Below are positions 1 to 7,527 of a stretch of 64,000 nt of DNA, piece after piece. The notes under the pieces are model-generated. The model was not told the DNA's origin and searched no databases. It saw only the letters and a list, made by a program, of their open reading frames with translations. The translations under genes were made by a program, and so were the position numbers. The first letter of the stretch is position 1; each line of letters opens with the position of its first letter. Source of the DNA: Rhizobium sp. L51/94 (GTDB lineage Bacteria > Pseudomonadota > Alphaproteobacteria > Rhizobiales > Rhizobiaceae); the NCBI RefSeq assembly GCF_019355555.1, contig NZ_CP072142.1:372001-436000 (forward strand). The letters run 5' to 3'.

Positions 1-477
1 CTGGGTCAGAAGGGGGCACTTGATCTGCACGAAATGCACGTCTTCCAACGTGTCGATCCCGGCATCGGTAATCGCCGCGCGTACCGCCTCTGCCACGCTC
101 AGCACCTGTTGCCTGCGGCCGAGATGCTGCCACGGCAATCCAGACGTGCGGGCAACGCCGATTGCAAGTGCGCCGGTTCCCTCATCCGCCACCTGCTGCC
201 GACCAAAAACTGTCCAGTGCGGCGACAGCGCGCCTTCGGTGCCGCCGGACATCACGATCGAGGCGCCGGATATGCCGTGCTTTGCAAACAGCGTTTCGAA
301 GCTCGTCGTGGCGAAGGCGCGCGTGAAATCGTTGACGCAGCCATTGCCCTCGGTCTTGCCGAGAATGGCAACGAGATCGCCAGGTGGCAGGGCAGCATCG
401 AACAAGGCCTCGACGCCGGCAATATCATTGGGGCCATCTGCTGCGATGCGAGCGACGAAGGCGCGGCGGGAGGACAT
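1..477 (-). CDS. cyanuric acid hydrolase / barbiturase family, N-terminal part (cut by window edge)
   Basis: Ring-opening amidohydrolase. Only the first 159 residues are in the window and the rest lies to the left. Translation of the minus strand gives KTEGNG (residues 41-46), NDFTRAF (49-55) and SGGTEG (77-82), hallmarks of the first repeat domain of the AtzD/TrzD/barbiturase family; K41 and S77 would be the first Lys/Ser pair. The ATG overlaps the stop of the upstream biuret hydrolase gene (ATGA), so the two are probably translationally coupled. Known family members hydrolyse cyanuric acid to carboxybiuret, which decarboxylates to biuret, or barbiturate to ureidomalonate. The neighbouring biuret hydrolase favours cyanuric acid, but the specificity-bearing domains are not visible. 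Confidence 0.85.
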   Translation of the reverse strand, partial: MSSRRAFVARIAADGPNDIAGVEALFDAALPPGDLVAILGKTEGNGCVNDFTRAFATTSFETLFAKHGISGASIVMSGGTEGALSPHWTVFGRQQVADEGTGALAIGVARTSGLPWQHLGRRQQVLSVAEAVRAAITDAGIDTLEDVHFVQIKCPLLTQ

Positions 478-1178
478 CAGCCGATCCCCTCGATGATCGC
501 CTGCGATGTCGAGACGGCGCCGAAGACGCCGCCCTGCATCTTGATCATCTTGATGGCGGCGAGGTGGTTGGTGTAGTCGGTGGCGCCGCAGCAATCCTCC
601 AGCATGACGCATTCGAACCCGCGGTCGTTCGCCTCGCGCATCGTCGTGTGGACGCAGACGTCCGTCGTAATACCGGTAAGGATGATGTTCTCGATGCGCT
701 TCTGGTGAAGAATGAGCTCAAGGTCGGTCGCGCAGAACGAGCCCTTGCCGGGCTTGTCGATGATCGTCTCGCCGGCGATGGGGTAGAGTTCATCGATGAT
801 ATCCCAGCCGGGCTCGCCCCGTACCAGGATGCGGCCGCAGGGGCCCACATCGCCGATGCCAGCGCCGATGCGCTGCGAACGCCAGCGCTTATTGGCCGGC
901 AGGTCTGCAAGGTCAGGCCGGTGGCCTTCGCGGGTATGGATGATGTGATAGCCGTTCGCGCGCATGGCTGTCAGCACCGCCTTGATCGGGGCGATCGGCG
1001 CTCGCACCAGCGAGAGGTCATAGCCCATATGATCGACATAGCCGCCGGCGCCGCAGAAGTCGGTCTGCATGTCGATGATGATAAGCGCCGTATTATCGGG
1101 GCGCAGCGCGCCGTTATAGGGCCAGGGATAGGGATCGGACGTGATGAAGCGTCCCTTGGTTTCCGTCTGCAAATCCAT
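477..1178 (-). CDS. biuH: biuret hydrolase (isochorismatase-like cysteine hydrolase)
   Basis: Cytosolic amidase of 233 aa in the isochorismatase fold, expected to convert biuret to allophanate and ammonia. The catalytic triad D36 (IIIDMQ), K142 (DKPGKG) and C175 (TTDVCV) falls at the same positions I recall for the characterised Rhizobium leguminosarum 3841 enzyme BiuH, and nearly the whole sequence resembles it, including PYPWPYNG and KRWRSQRIG. It lies 10 bp downstream of formamidase and overlaps the cyanuric acid hydrolase start by 4 bp, in the middle of one minus-strand operon. A generic isochorismatase is the alternative, but overall similarity to BiuH makes this the best-supported name in the operon. 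Confidence 0.92.
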   Translation of the reverse strand: MDLQTETKGRFITSDPYPWPYNGALRPDNTALIIIDMQTDFCGAGGYVDHMGYDLSLVRAPIAPIKAVLTAMRANGYHIIHTREGHRPDLADLPANKRWRSQRIGAGIGDVGPCGRILVRGEPGWDIIDELYPIAGETIIDKPGKGSFCATDLELILHQKRIENIILTGITTDVCVHTTMREANDRGFECVMLEDCCGATDYTNHLAAIKMIKMQGGVFGAVSTSQAIIEGIG

Positions 1179-1188
1179 ATCAGGCCTC

Positions 1189-2205
1189 CTATTCGCCGGC
1201 TATCTTGCGTGTTTCGCGATAGGACCTCGTCGGCTTCTCAAAGCCGCAAGTCGTTCCATCCTTGACCTTGATCTCATCCTCCCAAGGCAGCTTGTACTGC
1301 CCTGCCATCAGATCGTGCATGTAGGTGTAGGGCGCATCGCCGGCGCCGCTGGCAACGGCCACATAGCCGCGATGGCCGAACTGGTAGATGTTGTTTTCAA
1401 CGCCCCAGCCGCGCCGTGCCTCGCGGACGAGATCAGGCCGCACCTCGGCGGTGATGATCTCGTTGACGCGGCCGGATGTTCCGTGGGCGATGATCGAACC
1501 GTCGAAATTGCAGATCATCCCCTCCCCCATGGAATCGAAGCTGCCGTCGGAGCCGGACATGCAGACACTGACTGTCACCATCAGGTTGCAGAAGGCATTC
1601 GACTGGTTGGTAAAGCGCCAGCTTTCGCGGATCGGGGCGGTGTAGCCGGCCGTGCGGATCATGATCTCGGCGCCCTTGTAGGCGCATTCGCGAGACATTT
1701 CCGGGAACATGCCGTCATGGCAGATGATCAGTGCCAGCTTTGCGCCCTTGGGGCCGTCGATGACCGGAATGCCGAGATCGCCGGGTTCCCACGGCTCGAC
1801 CGGCACCCACGGATGCATCTTGCGATAATAGAGTTTGAGTTCACCCTGGTCGTCGATGATGATGCCGGAGTTGTAGGGCATGCCACCGGGATTGAATTCC
1901 ATGAGCGAGAAGCATCCCCAGATATGGTTGTCGCGACAGGCCTGCTTGAATGCGGCCACTTCCGGACCGTCCATCCGGCACATGATGTCCGGGTTGATGT
2001 CCATCGACAGTCCGTGCAGCGCATATTCCGGGAAGACGACGAGATCCATGCCGGACTGGTTGCGCCGCGCTTTGCCGACGAGGTCGACGATTACCTGCGT
2101 CTGGCGGGCCAGGTCGTCCTTCGTCACCGTCACCGGCAACTGGAGCTGAACCAGGCCGATGCCGACGCCGTTTTCCGAGATGTTCAGTCCTCCGAGACCG
2201 TTCAT
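1189..2205 (-). CDS. amiF: formamidase, nitrilase superfamily (AmiF-like)
   Basis: A 338-aa carbon-nitrogen hydrolase, close in length and motif order to Helicobacter AmiF formamidase. The Glu-Lys-Cys triad is visible: E60 in VVFPEY, K129 in YYRKMHPW and C162 in IICHDGM. EPWEPGDLG and the C-terminal WGVENNIY...GHRGYVA and AGQYKLPWED blocks are typical of formamidase/aliphatic amidase rather than other nitrilases. It sits between the second permease gene (10 bp gap) and biuH (10 bp gap). It probably releases ammonia from a short amide formed or imported with the ring compound; the actual substrate is inferred only. Confidence 0.85.
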   Translation of the reverse strand: MNGLGGLNISENGVGIGLVQLQLPVTVTKDDLARQTQVIVDLVGKARRNQSGMDLVVFPEYALHGLSMDINPDIMCRMDGPEVAAFKQACRDNHIWGCFSLMEFNPGGMPYNSGIIIDDQGELKLYYRKMHPWVPVEPWEPGDLGIPVIDGPKGAKLALIICHDGMFPEMSRECAYKGAEIMIRTAGYTAPIRESWRFTNQSNAFCNLMVTVSVCMSGSDGSFDSMGEGMICNFDGSIIAHGTSGRVNEIITAEVRPDLVREARRGWGVENNIYQFGHRGYVAVASGAGDAPYTYMHDLMAGQYKLPWEDEIKVKDGTTCGFEKPTRSYRETRKIAGE

Positions 2206-2215
2206 GGCGTGTCCT

Positions 2216-3142
2216 TTACTTGGTTATCGATAGCGAGGCGGGCGCGCCTGAGAGCGACCGGGTGGGCGAGGATGTGGCGATCAGGATGACGAGCGTCAGT
2301 ACATACGGCGCCGCATAAAACAGGTAGTAGCCCTGCGTCACGCCGACAGATTGCAGCGAAGGACCGAGCGCACCGGCGCCGCCGAACAGCAATGCGGCGA
2401 GAAAGCAGCCGATCGGGTTCCAGCGCGCAAAGATCACCAGTGCGACCGCCATCAGCCCCTGTCCCGATGAAATGCCCTCGTTCCAGGAGCCGGGATAAAA
2501 CAGCGACAGATAGGCGCCGCCGATGGCTGCAAGCGACCCTCCGGCGGCAGTTGCCAGCAGGCGGACGGTATCGGGGTTAAGACCCATGGCGCGGGCGGCA
2601 TCCGAGCTATCGCCGACCACCCGCTGGATCAGGCCGAGGCGTGTGTTGCGGAAGCCCCACCACAGCACCACCGCCAAAAGCGCGCCGATGACGAACAGCA
2701 CGTTGATGTTCAGCGCCGCCTGGATCTGCGGCAGGCGCGACCAGCCGCCGAGCGGGATCGATGGCAGGTGCGGTGCCGCAGGCTTGATGAAAGACTTGCC
2801 AAGGAAGAAGGCAAGGCCCAGGCCGAACTGCATCATCGCGATGCCGATCGCGATATCGTTGATCTTGGGGAATTTGCAGATGAAGCCGTGCACGAGGCCG
2901 AAGACTGCCCCGGTCGCCATCGCCGCGAGCACGCCGAGCCAGGGCGAACCGCTCATGACGGCAACAGCGTAGGCGGTCATTGCGCCGAACACCAGCGTCC
3001 CCTCGAGGCCCAGATTGATCCGGCCGGAGCGCTCGGTGATCGATTCGCCGAGGCTGACGAAGATGAATGGCGTCGAGACACGGATCGCGCCAGCGAAAAT
3101 GGCCAGCGGTACGCCCCAAAGACCGATTGCGGTGTCGTCCAT
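2216..3142 (-). CDS. ABC transporter permease 2, BMP/nucleoside type
   Basis: Inner-membrane permease of 308 aa in the RbsC/YufQ group (BPD_transp_2), with about eight to nine hydrophobic segments. The conserved block ITERSGRINLGLEGTLV near the N terminus and the AARAMGLNPDTVR loop are typical of the second permease of BMP-type importers. The reading frame stays open upstream to 4366, but the ATG at 3142 overlaps the stop of permease 1 (ATGA) and begins a proper permease N terminus, so the longer frame is read-through of the antiparallel region. No ATPase gene is present in this part of the window; it may lie to the left of position 1. Confidence 0.88.
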   Translation of the reverse strand: MDDTAIGLWGVPLAIFAGAIRVSTPFIFVSLGESITERSGRINLGLEGTLVFGAMTAYAVAVMSGSPWLGVLAAMATGAVFGLVHGFICKFPKINDIAIGIAMMQFGLGLAFFLGKSFIKPAAPHLPSIPLGGWSRLPQIQAALNINVLFVIGALLAVVLWWGFRNTRLGLIQRVVGDSSDAARAMGLNPDTVRLLATAAGGSLAAIGGAYLSLFYPGSWNEGISSGQGLMAVALVIFARWNPIGCFLAALLFGGAGALGPSLQSVGVTQGYYLFYAAPYVLTLVILIATSSPTRSLSGAPASLSITK

Positions 3143-4272
3143 CAGGCGCTCCTCTTCCAGAGGTCGGGGTTGAAGATCTTGAAGCGGCCGTAAAAGGTCT
3201 CGCAGAACAGGATGAAGAGAAAGAGCGTGCCTTGCAGCACAAGTACGGTCGCGTCCGGCAGGCCCATGCGTCGCTGGATCAACCCGCCCGACGCATCGAT
3301 GCCGCCGAGAAGGATGGCGACGGGTATGATTGCCAGCGGATTGTGGCGCGCGAGAAATGCGACAAGGATGCCAGTATAGCCATAGCCGGAGGCGAGCGAC
3401 GCATTGGCCGTGCCCTGCACCGCCGAGACCTGCACCATGCCGGCCAGACCGGCAAAGCTTCCAGCCAGGGCCGTAAAGCCGACCATCAGGCGGCCCACGG
3501 GCAATCCTTGGACTTGCGCCGCGCGGACATTGCCGCCGGCGATGCGGGCGGCAAAGCCGATGCTGGTGGCCTCGATCAGAACGAAGCAAAGGATGCATGC
3601 GATGACGCCGATGGCAAGACCCCAGTTGACGTCCATGCCAGGGATATGACCAAGCATGAAATTTGCCGGCAGAGGCGCGGTCGAGGGCTTGTTGAGGCTG
3701 GCGGGGTCCCGGAGCGGTCCCTCGATAAGGTGGTTCATCAAGGCAATGGCGATATAGGCAAGCAGGAGACTGGAAATTGTCTCGTTGACACCCCTGTAGT
3801 GACGCAGAAATCCGGCAAAGCCGATCCAGATGGCGCCGGTCAGCATGCCGGCAAGCGCCATCAGAGGAACGACAACGACCGGCGACAGGGTTGCGGTGAG
3901 CGGCAGGGCGATCGCAGCCGCCGCAACGCCACCAAGAACAACCGCGCCCTCGCCGCCAATAATGACCAGCCCCAGCCGCGCCGGCAGCGCCACGCAGAGC
4001 GCGGTCAACAGGAGCGGTGCTCCCCGGCTGAGCGCATTCTGCATTGAAAACCAGCTGCCGAAGCCACCGGCATACATCAACTGGAAAAGGACGGCCGGCG
4101 ATTTGCCGACCGCCAGAATGAACAGGGAGAAGAGAGCCAGGCCCGCAAAAACCGCTCCGAACGAAATCGCAACCGGCTCGGCGCGACGCGCCAACCACCC
4201 CAGTGCCGGCCTGAATGACGCGGCTCGCGCTGCCGGCGACGATATCGTGGACGTTTCGATCTCGGCGGCCAT
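3142..4272 (-). CDS. ABC transporter permease 1, BMP/nucleoside type
   Basis: Inner-membrane permease of 376 aa. A hydrophilic leader of about 30 residues is followed by multiple membrane spans. GGEGAVVLGGV, AGMLTGAIWIGFAG and the long substrate loop YRGVNETISSLLL are characteristic of the first permease of purine-nucleoside/BMP importers (YufP-like). I chose ATG 4272 (MAAEIETS) because a strong GGGAGG-type ribosome site lies just upstream; a TTG at 4299 overlapping the binding-protein stop is possible. It works with the adjacent binding protein and permease 2, presumably to bring the heterocycle or its breakdown products into the cell. Confidence 0.88.
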   Translation of the reverse strand: MAAEIETSTISSPAARAASFRPALGWLARRAEPVAISFGAVFAGLALFSLFILAVGKSPAVLFQLMYAGGFGSWFSMQNALSRGAPLLLTALCVALPARLGLVIIGGEGAVVLGGVAAAAIALPLTATLSPVVVVPLMALAGMLTGAIWIGFAGFLRHYRGVNETISSLLLAYIAIALMNHLIEGPLRDPASLNKPSTAPLPANFMLGHIPGMDVNWGLAIGVIACILCFVLIEATSIGFAARIAGGNVRAAQVQGLPVGRLMVGFTALAGSFAGLAGMVQVSAVQGTANASLASGYGYTGILVAFLARHNPLAIIPVAILLGGIDASGGLIQRRMGLPDATVLVLQGTLFLFILFCETFYGRFKIFNPDLWKRSA

Positions 4273-4295
4273 GACCTGCCCTCCCCTCTTCACGC

Positions 4296-5426
4296 TCAAG
4301 CCGTCGAGCCGACGACGCCCTCGACAAGGTAGCCCATGCTTTCGAGCTCAATGGCGTCCTCGGCAAGAGACTGCCCTGCGGTCACGACGACATTGCCCTT
4401 GTTGTCCTTCAGCGGCCCCTTGAATACCGAGAAGCCACCGGCCTTCATCGATGCCAGCGTTGCTTCGAACTTAGTGCGGGATTCTGCCGACACGCCGGGT
4501 CCAAGAGGGCTCATCTTGACGAAACCATCCTTCAGGCCGCCGCGCACGAAGTTTCCAAGCGGCTTGCCGGCCTGGGCTTCCGTGACGAAGTTGGTGTAGA
4601 CATTCCCCCAGGCCCACTCGGCGCCGGTCAGATATTTTTCGGGCGAAAGCGGGCTCTGGTTGGCGTGGTATCCACAGACAAACGCGCCTCTCCCGGCGGC
4701 CGTCTCGACCACGACTTTGGGGCTGTCCACGTGGCAGGTGATGACGTCGGCGCCCTGGTCGATCAGAGCATTGGTGGCCTCGGCCTCCTTGACGGCAAGC
4801 GACCATTCTCCGGTGAAGATGACCTGGCAGGTGATGGCTGGATCAACCGAGCGGGCGCCGAGCAGGAAGGAATTGATGTTCTGCAACACCTGCGGGATCG
4901 GCTTTGCAGCGACGAATCCGATTTTCTTGCTCTTCGACGCGTAGGCTGCCGTGATGCCGTTCAGGTACTGCCCCTGGCCGATATAGCCGAAGTACGACCC
5001 GGTGTTCATCGGGTTCTTGTCCTTCTGCCAGAGACCGCCGCAGTGGCGGAATTGAATGTTTGGATACTTTGCTGCAACTGCCAGCATATGGGGGTCGAAA
5101 TAGCCGAAAGAGGTCGGGAAGATCAGCGTTGCGCCATCGAGATTGATCATCGATTCCATTGTTTTCTGGACGTCGACGGTTTCCGGTACATTCTCCTCCT
5201 CGACGACAGTGACGCCGGGCATTGCCTTGACGACAGCAGCGCCTTCCGCGTGCGCCTGATTGTAGCCGTAGTCGTCCTTGGGGCCGACATAGATGAAGCC
5301 CACAGTCAGCGCGGTTTGCGCCGCGGCACCGGTCGCGAAAAGGGAAGACGAGAGGCCGAGGGCCGCGCCGGCCCCCGCGGTCGTCTGGAGAAATGTACGG
5401 CGGTTCATTGGCAGGAGTTTGGTCAT
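4296..5426 (-). CDS. BMP-family substrate-binding protein
   Basis: Periplasmic binding protein of 376 aa, first gene of the minus-strand operon. The N terminus MNRRTFLQTTAGAGAALG is a twin-arginine-like signal, with probable cleavage after TGAAAQT. The mature part has the BMP/Med lipoprotein-family pattern VGFIYVGPKDDYGYNQAHAEG, TSFGYFDP and KIGFVAAKPIPQV, though no lipobox Cys. ATG 5426 was chosen over the longer frame because a GAGGAG ribosome site precedes it. BMP proteins usually bind purine nucleosides or other heterocycles, consistent with a ligand such as cyanuric acid or an oxopyrimidine, but ligand specificity is inference. Confidence 0.88.
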   Translation of the reverse strand: MTKLLPMNRRTFLQTTAGAGAALGLSSSLFATGAAAQTALTVGFIYVGPKDDYGYNQAHAEGAAVVKAMPGVTVVEEENVPETVDVQKTMESMINLDGATLIFPTSFGYFDPHMLAVAAKYPNIQFRHCGGLWQKDKNPMNTGSYFGYIGQGQYLNGITAAYASKSKKIGFVAAKPIPQVLQNINSFLLGARSVDPAITCQVIFTGEWSLAVKEAEATNALIDQGADVITCHVDSPKVVVETAAGRGAFVCGYHANQSPLSPEKYLTGAEWAWGNVYTNFVTEAQAGKPLGNFVRGGLKDGFVKMSPLGPGVSAESRTKFEATLASMKAGGFSVFKGPLKDNKGNVVVTAGQSLAEDAIELESMGYLVEGVVGSTA

Positions 5427-5733
5427 GGTGATCTCCTCGCGGCATTGCCGGGTCAACAGGTTACGAAAGTCTTGAAGCAACTGCCATGCCACTTTGAAAG
5501 TATCATGATATCAATGCTTTATGAGATGCCGACATGGGATAAGCACAAACTGTATGCACTTTTTCTGAGCTGATGAATATATTATCGGCTTTTCGGATTT
5601 CTGCGAGCTCCCGAATGGGTCGATCGCCAAACTCTAAAAAATAATGTTTCATAACAATGGCTTGTGCTAACATTGACATCCTGTTGTTCTCGATGCATCT
5701 GTATGCAGTACGTCTTAGATGTAGAGACAACGT
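5427..5733. promoter_or_regulatory. divergent control region between ABC operon and GntR gene
   Basis: AT-rich 307-bp region with no convincing ORF. It must contain the promoters of the leftward heterocycle operon and of the rightward GntR regulator. The octamer TGTATGCA occurs twice, at 5551-5558 near the operon side and at 5700-5707 just before the regulator, each preceded by C. These are candidate half-sites for the GntR protein; the call rests only on repetition and position. Confidence 0.4.
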
Positions 5734-6429
5734 GTGAAATCGCCCTCGAAAAAAGCAGTCGTGCGCGCCGGGACCACCGTCGAGCAAATGGTCCGCGCTA
5801 TCGCCGACATGATCATCACCGGCGCCATGCAACCCGGCGACAAGCTTGACGAAGTGTCTCTCGCGGGACGTTTCGAGGTTTCGCGGACACCGGTGCGCGA
5901 AGCGCTGGGCCAGCTTTGCGCCATTGGCCTTGTTGGCCGCCAGCCAAACCGCAGCGCCGTGGTCACGAGGGTGACACAACAGCATCTCGTATCGATGTTC
6001 GAGGCCATGGCCGAACTGGAAGGCATCTGCGCCCGGCTATCCGCCGAGCGCATGACCGTCGATGAACGACGCCAGCTGGAGCTCGAGCACCGCGCATCGG
6101 CGCGGCTTGTACATCTCGGCGGGGAAGAGGAATATGCGGCGCATAATACCGAATTTCATACGCGCCTCTATCGCGGTGCGCACAACGACCACGTTTACGA
6201 GCTCGTAACCCAGACCCGCGCGCGACTTGCGCCGTTTCGAAGGGCGCAGTTCAGGCTCTCCGGGCGCATGGTGAGGTCCTTTGAGGAACACGAGACCATC
6301 GTCATGGCCATCCTGCGCGGCGAGGCGGCGCTCGCCGGCCGCGCTGCCCACGCGCACGTCGCCACGGTCAGCGACGCCAGTCTGGTGTTTGCCCGCGATA
6401 GCGATAACCAGGCGTCGAGCAAGGAGTAG
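5734..6429 (+). CDS. GntR-family transcriptional regulator (FCD subfamily)
   Basis: Cytosolic regulator of 231 aa beginning with GTG. Residues about 15-75 form the GntR winged helix: IITGAMQPGDKLDEVSLAG followed by SRTPVREAL, the recognition-helix signature. Residues about 85-215 are the all-helical FCD ligand domain, with HNTEFHTRLY and a late HETIVMAILRGE segment carrying the usual metal/ligand histidines. It is transcribed divergently from the cyanurate/biuret operon and is the obvious candidate for its repressor. FCD regulators usually sense small carboxylates, so an acidic pathway intermediate is a plausible effector. It ends 5 bp before the stop of the convergent SDR gene. Confidence 0.9.
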   Translation: MKSPSKKAVVRAGTTVEQMVRAIADMIITGAMQPGDKLDEVSLAGRFEVSRTPVREALGQLCAIGLVGRQPNRSAVVTRVTQQHLVSMFEAMAELEGICARLSAERMTVDERRQLELEHRASARLVHLGGEEEYAAHNTEFHTRLYRGAHNDHVYELVTQTRARLAPFRRAQFRLSGRMVRSFEEHETIVMAILRGEAALAGRAAHAHVATVSDASLVFARDSDNQASSKE

Positions 6430-6434
6430 GCTTC

Positions 6435-7220
6435 CTACACGACCACAGGATACTGGGCGCCATCCATGGTAATGGTGATGCCGGTGATATAGCGTGCCTT
6501 GTCCGAGGCCAGAAAGAGCGCGAGGTCGGCCACTTCTTCCGGCAGCGCCATACGCCCGATCGGGATCTTTTTAACGCTGTTCTCGATGGCGGCTTCGATG
6601 GTGATGCCGGCAAGGCGCGCATCCGCTGCAACTCCCTCCGCCACTCTCCCGGTTTGCGTCAGACCGGGACTGATGCCGACGATACGCACTCCGGATGCGG
6701 CATAGGCATTGCCGAGACCAGCAGTCGCCAACATCAGCGCCGCATTCGCCGAACCGCCCGCAAGATGGATGGGGCTCGCCACCTTGCCGCCAGCGCCGAT
6801 GATATTGATAATGACGCCATGACCCCGCGCAGCCATCGCCTTGACGATGGGATCGACAACGTTGATGGTCGAGAAGAACTTTGCATCCATGGCTGCGCGC
6901 CAGAAGGCGGGCGTCAGGTCCTCCGGTGGCGATCGCTTGGCTGCACCGGCCGAGTTGACGAGGACGTCGACAGGACCGACATCCAGTCCTACCCGTTTGA
7001 CCAACGCCGCTGCAGCCGCACCATCGGAGAGATCGGCGGCAAAGCCGACTGCACCCGGCAGCATTTTCAGCGCTTCGTCGATATTGGCTTGCGAGCGAGA
7101 ACTGATGACGACACGGGCCCCCTCCCCGACAAATTGCTTGGCACATGCCAAGCCGATACCCTTCGAGCCGCCGGTAACGAGAACGATCTTGTCGTTGAAG
7201 CTTTTCGTATGCACATCCAT
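6435..7220 (-). CDS. SDR-family oxidoreductase lacking the canonical active site
   Basis: Rossmann protein of 261 aa. The NAD(P)-binding TGGSKGIG (residues 16-23), the ADL at 62-64 and NSAG (89-92) are those of classical short-chain dehydrogenases, and the C-terminal GITITMDGAQYP is also standard. The catalytic segment, however, reads HLAGGSANAAL: aligned on AAL, the usual Tyr of YxxxK is G155 and the Lys is N159, and the usual Ser region reads NIIGAGG. It may therefore be a non-dehydrogenase or use other residues. It lies between the GntR gene (convergent) and repABC locus 1 (divergent), with no clear functional partner. Confidence 0.8.
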   Translation of the reverse strand: MDVHTKSFNDKIVLVTGGSKGIGLACAKQFVGEGARVVISSRSQANIDEALKMLPGAVGFAADLSDGAAAAALVKRVGLDVGPVDVLVNSAGAAKRSPPEDLTPAFWRAAMDAKFFSTINVVDPIVKAMAARGHGVIINIIGAGGKVASPIHLAGGSANAALMLATAGLGNAYAASGVRIVGISPGLTQTGRVAEGVAADARLAGITIEAAIENSVKKIPIGRMALPEEVADLALFLASDKARYITGITITMDGAQYPVVV

Positions 7221-7372
7221 CTCCTGTCTATATCCCCCGACCGGTCGCAGAGCCTGTTCGCCAGGCAGCGCAACCAGAGCGCGGCGGCCAGACTAGCAGG
7301 CCACCATCTCGAGCATTACGCCTGAAGCGACGAGAAACCATTCACGTTTTCATGATGGTTGCTCCCATCCCC

Positions 7373-7422
7373 GGTAAAAGCCTCCGTCGATACGAGATGC
7401 GCGCGCCCCAGCACCTTTTACC
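7373..7422. promoter_or_regulatory. candidate operator upstream of repABC locus 1
   Basis: Two perfect 8-bp inverted arms, GGTAAAAG at 7373-7380 and CTTTTACC at 7415-7422, lie in the space between the SDR gene and the leader ORF of repA1. RepA proteins of repABC plasmids repress their own promoter through inverted repeats, so this is a reasonable operator candidate. The long spacer weakens the call. Confidence 0.3.
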
Positions 7423-7470
7423 CTTTGCCAGACTTCTAAATTGCTTGTCAGAATCAAAGAAAAGGAGATA

Positions 7471-7527
7471 ATGGCGGCAATTCATCGATACACCGAAAAA
7501 TATCGCCAGAATGGTCCTTTGACATGA
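7471..7527 (+). CDS. 18-codon leader ORF translationally coupled to repA1
   Basis: Short ORF of 18 codons starting ATGGCGGCA and preceded by a very strong ribosome site (AAAGGAGATA). Its TGA at 7525-7527 overlaps the repA1 start at 7524-7526 (ATGA). repA1 itself has no good ribosome site, the bases before it being a poor match, so coupling to this leader would explain how RepA is translated. The peptide reads MAAIHRYTEKYRQNGPLT and I recognise no family. It could be a genuine regulatory leader or the shortened end of an older gene. Confidence 0.55.
   Translation: MAAIHRYTEKYRQNGPLT

Noticed and set aside
3145..4366. Single 716-codon open frame from 4366 down to 2216
   Set aside because: Its first part is a different frame of permease 1; only the portion from ATG 3142 is a real permease. 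It is not a fusion protein.
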